Of a DNA stretch of 5,160 bases, positions 1-4,707 are shown one piece after another (within the stretch, counting starts at the first letter, position 1; every line of letters begins with the position of its first letter). A program made the position numbers and the translations under genes. The DNA lies in assembly GCA_944326495.1 (NCBI GenBank), contig CALVEE010000179.1, positions 1 to 5,160 on the forward strand, given 5' to 3'. Source of the stretch: Candidatus Gastranaerophilales bacterium. GTDB taxonomy: Bacteria; Cyanobacteriota; Vampirovibrionia; Gastranaerophilales; Gastranaerophilaceae. Below the pieces are notes generated by a model that saw nothing but the letters and a program-made list of their open reading frames with translations, was not told the DNA's origin and ran no database searches.

Positions 1-75
1 AGAAGCTTACAGCAGGTTATGCAGGAGTCTTTCTTCTACGGTGCTAACAGATTTGGCAGAAATTTTATCGCTTAA
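1..75 (+). CDS. C-terminal tail of an unidentified protein (partial, runs off left edge)
   Basis: The first reading frame is open from the window edge to a TAA at 73-75. It gives 24 residues ending in ESFFYGANRFGRNFIA. The codons are A/T-ending like those of the genes to the right, and a strong intrinsic terminator follows 57 bp downstream, which fits the end of a plus-strand transcription unit. The family cannot be recognised from so few residues. The second frame is also open, to about 109, but its composition (many Ser, Leu and Cys codons) looks less natural, so frame 1 is a preference and not a certainty. Confidence 0.5.
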   Translation, partial: RSLQQVMQESFFYGANRFGRNFIA

Positions 76-132
76 TACAGATTTTCCACATAAACACTCT
101 CTTATATAATCTTACATCTTACTTTAAGTTTC

Positions 133-158
133 ACTCCCTTTCCATGGGAGTTTTTTTT
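133..158 (+). terminator. Intrinsic (Rho-independent) terminator
   Basis: A 6-bp stem ACTCCC (133-138) / GGGAGT (146-151) closes a 7-nt loop and runs straight into eight T residues (151-158). This is the textbook layout and is the best terminator in the window. It most likely ends the gene whose tail is at 1-75. The tandem repeat array begins 3 bases after the T-tract. Confidence 0.85.
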
Positions 159-160
159 GT

Positions 161-409
161 GCTACGCACGTAAACATATGGTCGGCAGACAGAGGTAAAG
201 TTACAGGTTTAAATAGGAACTACAGGTCTGCCTCGAATGTGAAGCTACAAGATGGTCTTGGAATGCGGAGCTACGCACGTAAACATATGGTCGGCAGACA
301 GAGGTAAAGTTACAGGTTTAAATAGGAACTACAGGTCTGCCTCGAATGTGAAGTTACAAGATGGTCTTGGAATGCGGAGCTACGCACGTAGACATATGGT
401 CGGCAGACA
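161..409. repeat. 109-bp tandem repeat, about 2.3 copies
   Basis: Copy 1 is 161-269, copy 2 is 270-378, and a partial copy 3 is 379-409. Each begins with gctacgcacgt. Copies 1 and 2 differ at a single base (gaagCtac versus gaagTtac, positions 245 and 354). The partial third copy has one A-to-G change (position 391) before it stops abruptly after ggcagaca. The period is 109, which is not a multiple of three, so the repeat is not an in-frame protein repeat. Each unit has GGCAGAC and GTCTGCC arms that are inverted relative to each other (184-190, 226-232, 293-299, 335-341, 402-408), plus a small TGCG/CGCA hairpin at the copy junction. The family was not recognised. The near-identity shows the duplication is recent or kept homogeneous. 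Confidence 0.95.
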
Positions 410-479
410 TTTCGTAAAATTATCAGATTATATTACTTTTACTCACTTTATAATTTTTTATTCGCCCCTACGGGCAGCC

Positions 480-598
480 CCCTCACCGCATCCGTAGTTT
501 TCGGCTCCCGCCTCAAACACGGCTGCTCCTCTCCCGTCGGGAGAGGATGGAATTTCAATACGAAACGCCAGTTGAGTATTAGAAATTCTTGGTGAGGG
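480..598. repeat. Nested inverted repeat (REP/MITE-like) with 9-bp hairpin
   Basis: Outer arms CCCTCACC (480-487) and GGTGAGGG (591-598) are perfect complements. Near the centre sits a perfect 9-bp hairpin, TCCTCTCCC (527-535) / GGGAGAGGA (539-547), around a GTC triloop. A small GCCC/GGGC stem (464-467/472-475) lies just outside the left arm. Hairpins of the form ctctcccgtcgggagag flanked by ccctcac/gtgaggg arms recur as dispersed extragenic repeats in many bacterial genomes, so a palindromic repeat element is the best reading. No T-tract follows, which argues against a plain terminator. Confidence 0.6.
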
Positions 599-622
599 CG
601 CAGACACGTCAGGAGAATATTG

Positions 623-649
623 AAGATAAAGTTTTCATATTTTTATCTT
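623..649. repeat. AT-rich stem-loop
   Basis: AAGATAAA (623-630) and TTTATCTT (642-649) form a perfect 8-bp stem with an 11-nt loop. A second AAGATAAA at 672-679 could pair with the same right arm. A run of six T (654-659) follows a few bases downstream, so weak terminator activity on the plus strand is possible, but the stem has only one G-C pair. Confidence 0.35.
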
Positions 650-683
650 TCCGTTTTTTACTTTTCCCTGCAAGATAAAATTG

Positions 684-766
684 CCCCCTCTCATTTACCC
701 CCTCTCATTTACCCCCTCACATTCCCCTCCCCTTTCATTTACCCCTCCCCTCACATTTACCCCTCC
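684..766. repeat. C/T-rich tract of 14-18-bp degenerate direct repeats
   Basis: Two exact copies of CCCCCTCTCATTTA (684-697, 698-711) are followed by a diverged copy CCCCCTCACATT (712-723). Two 18-bp relatives of the form CCCCTCCCC-T/C-...-CATTTA follow (724-741, 742-759), then a stub (760-766). The plus strand is almost pure pyrimidine apart from the A of CATTTA. The pattern looks like slippage-driven expansion. Translated, it yields only Pro/Ser/Tyr/Leu low-complexity sequence, so it is not treated as coding. Confidence 0.75.
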
Positions 767-820
767 GTCCGCAAATCCGCTCCTTCAAATAGAGGGTGCA
801 AGAACCAGACGTAGAGCATT

Positions 821-838
821 CCTTCCCTTGAGGGAAGG
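821..838. repeat. Perfect palindromic hairpin
   Basis: CCTTCCCT (821-828) and AGGGAAGG (831-838) are perfect complements around TG. In RNA this would be about 7 bp with a TTGA loop. No T-tract follows on the plus strand (the next bases are ttaggatggg). On the minus strand the hairpin is followed by aatgctc, again not a terminator. A REP-like extragenic palindrome is most likely. Confidence 0.6.
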
Positions 839-860
839 TTAGGATGGGTGCTTTCCCCTA

Positions 861-962
861 AGGATAAAGATTATAGCCGTGGGTTTCAACCTATACGGTT
901 AATGATAAAACAGCTGTACATAAAAAATGAAGGTAAGTTCTTTTACAGATAATCTTTATCCT
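861..962. repeat. 102-bp segment bounded by 14-bp perfect inverted repeats
   Basis: AGGATAAAGATTAT (861-874) and ATAATCTTTATCCT (949-962) are exact reverse complements separated by 74 bases. Inside the left part is a smaller imperfect hairpin (about 875-900). The right arm covers the last two bases of the minus-strand stop codon (961-963). The segment could be a small MITE-like element that supplied the TPR gene's stop, or a long-loop RNA structure at the 3' end of that mRNA. No convincing target-site duplication is visible. Confidence 0.6.
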
Positions 963-1743
963 ATTCAATTACTGTAAACTTATTTTCTTTTGAAAAATAT
1001 TGTTCGCGAAGCTCGTTGACTCTGTTTCTTGCAAACACAGCATCTTCTGAAAATTGTTTAAGCTCAAGAAATTTTTTGTAATACCGTATTGCATCTTTGT
1101 ACTTAGCCATTTTATCAAAGCTCATTGCAATTCCGAGATATGCTTTGTAATAATCCGGATTACGTTTTATCAGCTGGAAGAAAGTTCTGGAAGCCTCCAT
1201 GAAATCTCCCATACCCATTAGCATGGCAGCTTTGTTATAATAAGCTTTCAAAAATTCCGGATTTGTCTCAAGAAGCTTGTTGTAAATCATTAATGATAAA
1301 TCTTCTTCTCCGACAAGTTCATGCGCGATTGCAAGCTGAATTTGCGCTTCTAAATTCTCCCGGTTAATTAAAATGGCTTTGATTAAATGTTCAATAGCTT
1401 TTGCCGGTTCTCCATTAGCTAAGTGGCAAACGCCGAGCTCAAAAAAGTATTCATCATTACTGTCATCTATTTTAATTAGTTTTAGAAGTGTACTTATAGC
1501 TTTTTGATAATCTTTGAGGTATTTGTAGGACATTGCAAGTCCAAAGTATGCCTTGATTTCGCTTCTGTCCATCATAATCGCCTGCAGATATGTCTGAATA
1601 GATTCTCTGTACATTTTTGCAAATCTTAAAGCATCAGCTTTTACACAAAGATTGTAAGAGCGTGACTGCTTAGGAACGGTAACTTTTTCTACCGCCTTAG
1701 CTAAATTCTTTTCTACATTATTCAGCCCTGCTTCAATTTGCAT
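961..1743 (-). CDS. TPR-repeat protein of unknown specific function
   Basis: The 260-residue product is almost entirely tetratricopeptide repeats. About six units can be laid out at residues ~31-62, 63-96, 97-130, 131-164, 165-198 and 199-231. Each shows the usual pattern of small residues and aromatics, for example AYFGLAMSYKYLKDYQKAIS and YKAYLGIAMSFDKMAKYKDA. There is no signal peptide and no membrane segment, so it is probably a cytoplasmic scaffold that binds partner proteins. The start at 1743 is supported by a GGGAG ribosome-binding site 6 nt upstream on the minus strand. It is transcribed away from the decarboxylase gene, sharing a 149-bp spacer. The C-terminus (SKENKFTVIE) lies beyond the repeats and is short. 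The stop codon overlaps an inverted-repeat arm. The partner and role cannot be inferred, since TPR folds are generic. Confidence 0.88.
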   Translation of the reverse strand: MQIEAGLNNVEKNLAKAVEKVTVPKQSRSYNLCVKADALRFAKMYRESIQTYLQAIMMDRSEIKAYFGLAMSYKYLKDYQKAISTLLKLIKIDDSNDEYFFELGVCHLANGEPAKAIEHLIKAILINRENLEAQIQLAIAHELVGEEDLSLMIYNKLLETNPEFLKAYYNKAAMLMGMGDFMEASRTFFQLIKRNPDYYKAYLGIAMSFDKMAKYKDAIRYYKKFLELKQFSEDAVFARNRVNELREQYFSKENKFTVIE

Positions 1744-1779
1744 ATTCCTCTCCCAATCATATCTTACACAATCGGGCAG

Positions 1780-1811
1780 AAGTTTTTAACGACCATTGGA
1801 TTTAAAAACTT
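1780..1811. promoter_or_regulatory. Operator-like dyad in divergent intergenic region
   Basis: AAGTTTTTAA (1780-1789) and TTAAAAACTT (1802-1811) are perfect 10-bp inverted arms around a 12-bp centre (cgaccattggat). The dyad lies between the divergent TPR and decarboxylase starts, 36 bp from the first and 81 bp from the second. It lacks a T-tract beyond the arm, so it is not a normal terminator. Binding by a dimeric regulator acting on one or both genes is an inference. Confidence 0.4.
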
Positions 1812-1892
1812 TAGACCAAAGGATTTATTTTTAGGTAGCAAATTTTATTTTTTTTGTGTATTATTTATATTAAATACAAAGGGAAAATCATA

Positions 1893-3335
1893 GTGGCAAA
1901 AGAATTGAATATTAAAACAGGTCAGGAACTTAAAGAAGCCGTAAGAGTTAAGGCTCCGATTGTGGATGCTCTGAAAAAAGCGTATGAAAATCCTACATAC
2001 CAATTCCATATTCCGGGGCACACAAAAGGCAAAGGGGTTTTTAAAGATTTCAAGAAACTTATCGGTGAAAAAGCTTTAAATATTGATACTACTGATGAAT
2101 TTGATAATTTAGGAACGCTCCATCCTGCTACCGGCCCTATAAAAGAGGCGCAGGAACTTGCGGCAGAAGCTTTTGGCGCAAAGAAAACATTTTTTCTTTT
2201 AAATGGTTCTACAGCCGGCAATCTTGCCCTTGCAATGGCATTGACTAAAAAAGGGCAGAAGATTATTGTTAACAGGAACTGCCACCGTTCAATTCTTACA
2301 GGATTAATGATTTCAGGCGCAGAACCGATTTGGATTTGCCCGAACAGGATTGAAGATTGGTCTGTTTGGGGTAATATTGATGCACAAAAGATTGAAGAAT
2401 TAATCATTAATAATAAAGATGTATCTATGGTCTGGATTACAAATCCGACTTATGAAGGTGTTGTATCTGATATTAAATCAATAAGTGCTGTCTGCAAGAA
2501 ATACGGAATTCCCTTGATAGTGGATGAAGCACACGGATGTTTATGGAATTTCAATAAACATCTTCCGGAAACAGCTCTAAAGCTCGGAGCTGACGCAGTT
2601 GTTCATTCTCTGCATAAAACTGGCGGAAGCATGAGCCAGAGTTCTATGCTTCATATTGCAAAAAATTCTATGATTGATGAAATTGCAGTAGAGAAAGCTT
2701 TGAAATTACTGCACACAACAAGTCCGTCTTTAATGCTGCTAGCCAGCTTAGATGCAGCAAGGGCTAATTTGCAGTCTAAAAGAGGGCAAAAGCAGCTTGA
2801 AAATGCCGTAAAGAATGCAAAATATTTAAGAACGAGACTTGATAATATCCCGGGCTTGCATCAGCTTAAAGGTGATTTTGGATATAAAACAGATGTAACA
2901 AAAGTATTTATTAAAGTAGACGGATTATCAGGCAAAAGATTGGAGTCAATACTGGAGATAGATTTCGGTATTGAGGTTGAATCAGCTTCTGATATTGGCG
3001 TTTTAATCCTTTGCAATATCGGCAATAAACATTCTGATTTCAAATATCTTGCAGATTCACTGGAAAAAATTGCTGCAACCCATTATCAGGATATTTACTA
3101 TCTTGAAAACAGAAAACATATGCCTATGCTTGAACCTCAAATAAAAATGAGTCTAAGAGATGCTTTTTATGCCGAAAAAGAGCGAATTCCCAAAACAGAA
3201 GCTGTCGGCAGGATTTCTGCAGAAGTTGTGGCAGAATGTCCTCCTGGAATTTCAATTTTGCTTCCCGGTGAAATGATAACAGAAGAGCATATGCCGTATT
3301 TGAATGATTACGAGACTTTGGAAGTTGTAGTTTAA
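1893..3335 (+). CDS. speA: PLP-dependent Orn/Lys/Arg-family decarboxylase, short form (probable arginine decarboxylase)
   Basis: The product is 480 residues when started at GTG 1893. It matches the short Firmicute-type SpeA/YaaO layout: N-terminal YQFHIPGHTKGKG (36-48), a catalytic fold-type I domain, and a C-terminal domain with RDAFYAE (422-428) and ECPPGISILLPGE (448-460). PLP-site motifs are visible: NCHRS (129-133, ring-stacking His131), VDEAHG (210-215, Asp211 contacts the pyridine nitrogen), and SLHKTGGSMSQSS (239-251, Schiff-base Lys242). It lacks the receiver-like wing domain of the long inducible enzymes. It would remove CO2 from a basic amino acid, most likely arginine to agmatine in polyamine synthesis. 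Lysine or ornithine cannot be excluded from sequence, so the symbol is tentative. The GTG start is preferred over a longer TTG start at 1854, because GGGA (1879-1882) lies before it and the extra 13 residues align with nothing in the family. Its stop overlaps the next gene's start. Confidence 0.9.
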   Translation: MAKELNIKTGQELKEAVRVKAPIVDALKKAYENPTYQFHIPGHTKGKGVFKDFKKLIGEKALNIDTTDEFDNLGTLHPATGPIKEAQELAAEAFGAKKTFFLLNGSTAGNLALAMALTKKGQKIIVNRNCHRSILTGLMISGAEPIWICPNRIEDWSVWGNIDAQKIEELIINNKDVSMVWITNPTYEGVVSDIKSISAVCKKYGIPLIVDEAHGCLWNFNKHLPETALKLGADAVVHSLHKTGGSMSQSSMLHIAKNSMIDEIAVEKALKLLHTTSPSLMLLASLDAARANLQSKRGQKQLENAVKNAKYLRTRLDNIPGLHQLKGDFGYKTDVTKVFIKVDGLSGKRLESILEIDFGIEVESASDIGVLILCNIGNKHSDFKYLADSLEKIAATHYQDIYYLENRKHMPMLEPQIKMSLRDAFYAEKERIPKTEAVGRISAEVVAECPPGISILLPGEMITEEHMPYLNDYETLEVVV

Positions 3336-3763
3336 TGGCAGGAAGAAAGAAAGCTTCAAATAAAATAATCCATTTTTTAGTTATCTTTTTAATGATGGCA
3401 ACCGGCGTTTACTATTTCGGCCTAAATTATGTACCTGAAAAGTGGTATGAAACCCAGTCAATGAAGCCAAAACAAGTTGAATCATATTATGTAAACCAGT
3501 GGTGTACTTCTGATTTCGGACGCAAAGAAGCTGTTTTATGGGATTTAACAAGGGTCGACTGCCTTACAAAAGATTATGCGATTGAATTTGATTTTGCTAA
3601 GAAATGGGCAGAATCGGCAGGTCAGTCTCTTTATTATTCAAAAATTACAGGAAAGCCGCCTGCTGTAGTTCTTATACTTACGGCGTTTACAGATTACAGG
3701 TATGTAAAACGTCTCGAGAGATTAGATAACGGCATAAAGATTTTCTTGATAAAAGCTTATTAA
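3335..3763 (+). CDS. Single-span membrane protein with restriction-endonuclease-like domain
   Basis: The 142-residue protein has a basic N-terminus (MAGRKKASNK), one hydrophobic segment at ~11-31, and a soluble C-terminal domain. Positive-inside topology predicts the domain faces out of the cytoplasm. Residues 61-118 include GRKEAVLWDLTRVDCLT and YAIEFDFAKKWAESAGQSLY, then a GKPPAVVLIL strand. From memory this matches small uncharacterised bacterial proteins of the type RVDCLT...AIEVDFAKKWAEAIGQALYY, which are compared with PD-(D/E)XK nucleases. Candidate active-site residues are Glu65, Asp75, Glu84, Asp86 and Lys89/90. Cys57 and Cys76 could form a disulfide. The ATG overlaps the decarboxylase TAA by one base (TAATG), implying translational coupling, with GGAAG (3320-3324) as a possible ribosome-binding site. 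Nuclease activity is inferred and unproven. The domain may be a structural relic or bind nucleic acid or peptidoglycan fragments. Confidence 0.8.
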   Translation: MAGRKKASNKIIHFLVIFLMMATGVYYFGLNYVPEKWYETQSMKPKQVESYYVNQWCTSDFGRKEAVLWDLTRVDCLTKDYAIEFDFAKKWAESAGQSLYYSKITGKPPAVVLILTAFTDYRYVKRLERLDNGIKIFLIKAY

Positions 3764-3776
3764 AAAGAGCTTTTTT
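3751..3776 (+). terminator. Weak intrinsic terminator overlapping the gene end
   Basis: AAAAGCT (3751-3757) and AGCTTTT (3768-3774) form a 7-bp stem with a 10-nt loop. The T-run (3771-3776) partly belongs to the stem. The stop codon of the membrane protein (3761-3763) lies in the loop. The stem has few G-C pairs, so read-through into rpsF is possible. Confidence 0.5.
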
Positions 3777-3787
3777 GTGTTAACCCC

Positions 3788-3815
3788 TTGCATTTATTGT
3801 TGGTCATGGTAGCAT
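3788..3815 (+). promoter_or_regulatory. Candidate promoter for the rpsF-ssb-rpsR operon
   Basis: TTGCAT (3788-3793) and TAGCAT (3810-3815) are spaced 16 bp, and TG at 3807-3808 makes an extended -10 (TGGTAGCAT). The start point would fall near 3822, next to the rpsF ribosome-binding site, giving a very short leader. The -35 match is poor (3 of 6), so the extended -10 carries the call. It sits between the weak terminator and rpsF, where a promoter is expected. Confidence 0.4.
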
Positions 3816-3839
3816 GGTTTCATAAGGAGAAATATTTTT

Positions 3840-4142
3840 ATGAAGAATTACGAATTATTAACAATTTTCAAACCAAGTCTTGATTCAGAGGAGTTAGACA
3901 AAGTTGTAGATAAAATTTCTGATGAAATCAAATCTTACAAGGGTGAAGTATCTTCTGTAGACAAAATGGGACGCAAAAAATTAGCTTATGATGTACAGGG
4001 CTATAGAGACGGATATTTTACAACAATGGTTCTTTCTATACCGGGAGAATGTGTTGTAGATTTTAAAAGAAATCTTAAACTTAATGAAAACGTTTTAAGA
4101 TTTATGTTTATGGAAGTTTCTAAGAAAGCACAGGCGGTATAA
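3840..4142 (+). CDS. rpsF: 30S ribosomal protein S6
   Basis: The 100-residue protein is the usual size for bacterial S6. It opens with the family signature MKNYELLTIFKPSLD and continues with GRKKLAYDVQGYRDGYFTTM, a conserved strand-turn segment, and LKLNENVLRFMFM near the C-terminus. S6 binds S18 as a heterodimer and attaches to the central domain of 16S rRNA in the small-subunit platform. The start has a strong TAAGGAG ribosome-binding site (3823-3829) 10 nt upstream. It is first in the rpsF-ssb-rpsR cluster, and its binding partner S18 is encoded 565 bp downstream in the same direction. There is no long acidic C-terminal extension; the protein ends in KKAQAV. Confidence 0.97.
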   Translation: MKNYELLTIFKPSLDSEELDKVVDKISDEIKSYKGEVSSVDKMGRKKLAYDVQGYRDGYFTTMVLSIPGECVVDFKRNLKLNENVLRFMFMEVSKKAQAV

Positions 4143-4253
4143 TAAAACCACTCGTATTGAACAGTATTTTGCAAGGTAGTTTTAATAATAGGTCGGTAGC
4201 AGTAATAGCAAAATACGGTGGAGTAGCAATATAATTTAGAAAGTGAAGTAAAA
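4143..4253 (+). promoter_or_regulatory. Long rpsF-ssb spacer with inverted repeat
   Basis: The 111-bp gap is long for this operon. GTATTTTGC (4164-4172) and GCAAAATAC (4208-4216) are perfect 9-bp inverted arms around a 35-nt loop. The loop contains GGTAGCA (4195-4201), and a second GTAGCAA follows the stem. TATAAT at 4230-4235 is a perfect -10 hexamer, but no good -35 sits 16-18 bp upstream. The spacer may be an internal promoter, an RNA structure tuning ssb expression, or an S6/S18-responsive element. None is proven. The region before the ssb ATG has only a weak ribosome-binding site (gtgaag, 4243-4248). Confidence 0.45.
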
Positions 4254-4649
4254 ATGTCATTAGCAAAAGCAGTTGTAACAGGTAATGTATTTAGAGCTCC
4301 GGAAAAGCGTTTTACGCAGAATAATGTTCCGGTATCATCTTTTGTTTTGAATATAGGTGATAGAGAGGAAATGCTTATCAGAGTAATCGCAAAGCGCGCT
4401 TCTCTTGATGAAGTTGTATCCGGAATTTCAAAAGACGATAGAGTCCTTGTAGAAGGCAGGCTCCAGATTACAACAGTAAAAAATGACAGCGGTGCTGAAA
4501 GAAGAATTTACGAGATTGATGCTAATACAATCGAGATGATGGGAGCCGGTGCTTCCACACCATCAGCTTCATCAAATGAAGATATCGTAAAATTCTCACA
4601 AGAAGAATTTTCTGATGAACTAATTGGTGAGGACGAAATTCCTTTCTAA
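4254..4649 (+). CDS. ssb: Single-stranded DNA-binding protein (divergent, no tryptophan)
   Basis: The 131-residue protein has an N-terminal OB-fold (residues ~1-95) with VVTGNVFRAPEKRFTQNN, matching the family's I-GNL--DPE-RYT-NG element, and VLVEGRLQITTVKND, matching the V-VEGRL strand. A short Ser/Ala/Gly linker (~97-110) leads to an acidic tail ending GEDEIPF, the conserved tip that recruits DNA-repair and replication partners. It coats single-stranded DNA in replication, recombination and repair. Its place between rpsF and rpsR is the classical bacterial order and confirms the call. It is shorter than the 160-180 residues of typical SSBs. It contains no Trp, although the family usually has tryptophans that stack on bases; where W-x-V is expected it reads MLIRVIA (40-46). 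Remaining aromatics are Phe13, Phe20, Phe30 and Tyr86. PriB is an unlikely alternative, because PriB lacks the acidic tip. Confidence 0.9.
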   Translation: MSLAKAVVTGNVFRAPEKRFTQNNVPVSSFVLNIGDREEMLIRVIAKRASLDEVVSGISKDDRVLVEGRLQITTVKNDSGAERRIYEIDANTIEMMGAGASTPSASSNEDIVKFSQEEFSDELIGEDEIPF

Positions 4650-4660
4650 TGGATTCTATT

Positions 4661-4680
4661 CACTAATCACTAATCACTAA
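4661..4680. repeat. 7-bp tandem repeat in ssb-rpsR spacer
   Basis: CACTAAT occurs at 4661-4667 and 4668-4674, with a final CACTAA at 4675-4680. It lies in the 58-bp spacer, ahead of the rpsR ribosome-binding site. Copy number could vary by slippage, changing the spacer length but not any reading frame. Confidence 0.8.
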
Positions 4681-4707
4681 ATACAAGGCTAGAAAGGCAA
4701 TAAAAAC

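Larger units (their letters stand above)
410..960. other. Gene-free, repeat-rich intergenic region
   Basis: These 551 bases contain no convincing gene. The only open frames are a continuation out of the tandem repeat and a frame that translates the pyrimidine tract into a Pro/Ser/Tyr-rich low-complexity string. What the region does hold is a series of inverted and short direct repeats, listed separately (480-598, 623-649, 684-766, 821-838, 861-962). Local base composition is uneven, with C-rich stretches inside an AT-rich background. This suggests accumulated small mobile or REP-like elements between two transcription units. Confidence 0.7.

Noticed and set aside
82..90. TTTTCCACA resembling a DnaA box
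   Set aside because: A single 9-mer with no cluster of boxes or dnaA/dnaN neighbours; expected by chance in AT-rich DNA.
2..109. Second open frame at the left edge
   Set aside because: Codon and residue composition look less natural than frame 1. It cannot be fully excluded without upstream sequence.
105..110. TATAAT -10 hexamer before the first terminator
   Set aside because: There is no -35 at proper spacing, and a transcript would hit the terminator after about 40 nt.
161..409. CRISPR array or diversity-generating template/variable repeat
   Set aside because: The units are 109 bp with no variable spacers, no cas or reverse transcriptase gene is present, and differences are one C/T and one A/G change, not adenine-specific scatter.
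252..497. 81-codon open frame across the tandem repeat and beyond
   Set aside because: It spans two repeat copies in different frames because the 109-bp period shifts the frame, has no ribosome-binding site, and ends in C-rich repeat DNA.
620..814. 64-codon open frame with TTG start and AGGAG at 611-615
   Set aside because: Most of it is translation of the pyrimidine repeat (Pro/Ser/Tyr strings). The spacing to AGGAG is short and no family is recognisable.
1756..1761. TATGAT -10-like hexamer on the minus strand for the TPR gene
   Set aside because: The start point would fall inside the ribosome-binding site, leaving no leader, and no -35 is visible.
1854..1892. Upstream TTG start extending the decarboxylase by 13 residues
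   Set aside because: There is no ribosome-binding site before it, it lies in a T-run, and the extension does not resemble family N-termini.
1922..2407. Minus-strand 161-codon open frame
   Set aside because: It lies wholly inside the decarboxylase gene on the opposite strand, whose protein has full catalytic motifs.
2861..3043. Minus-strand 60-codon open frame
   Set aside because: It is antisense to the decarboxylase C-terminal region, with no motif or ribosome-binding site.
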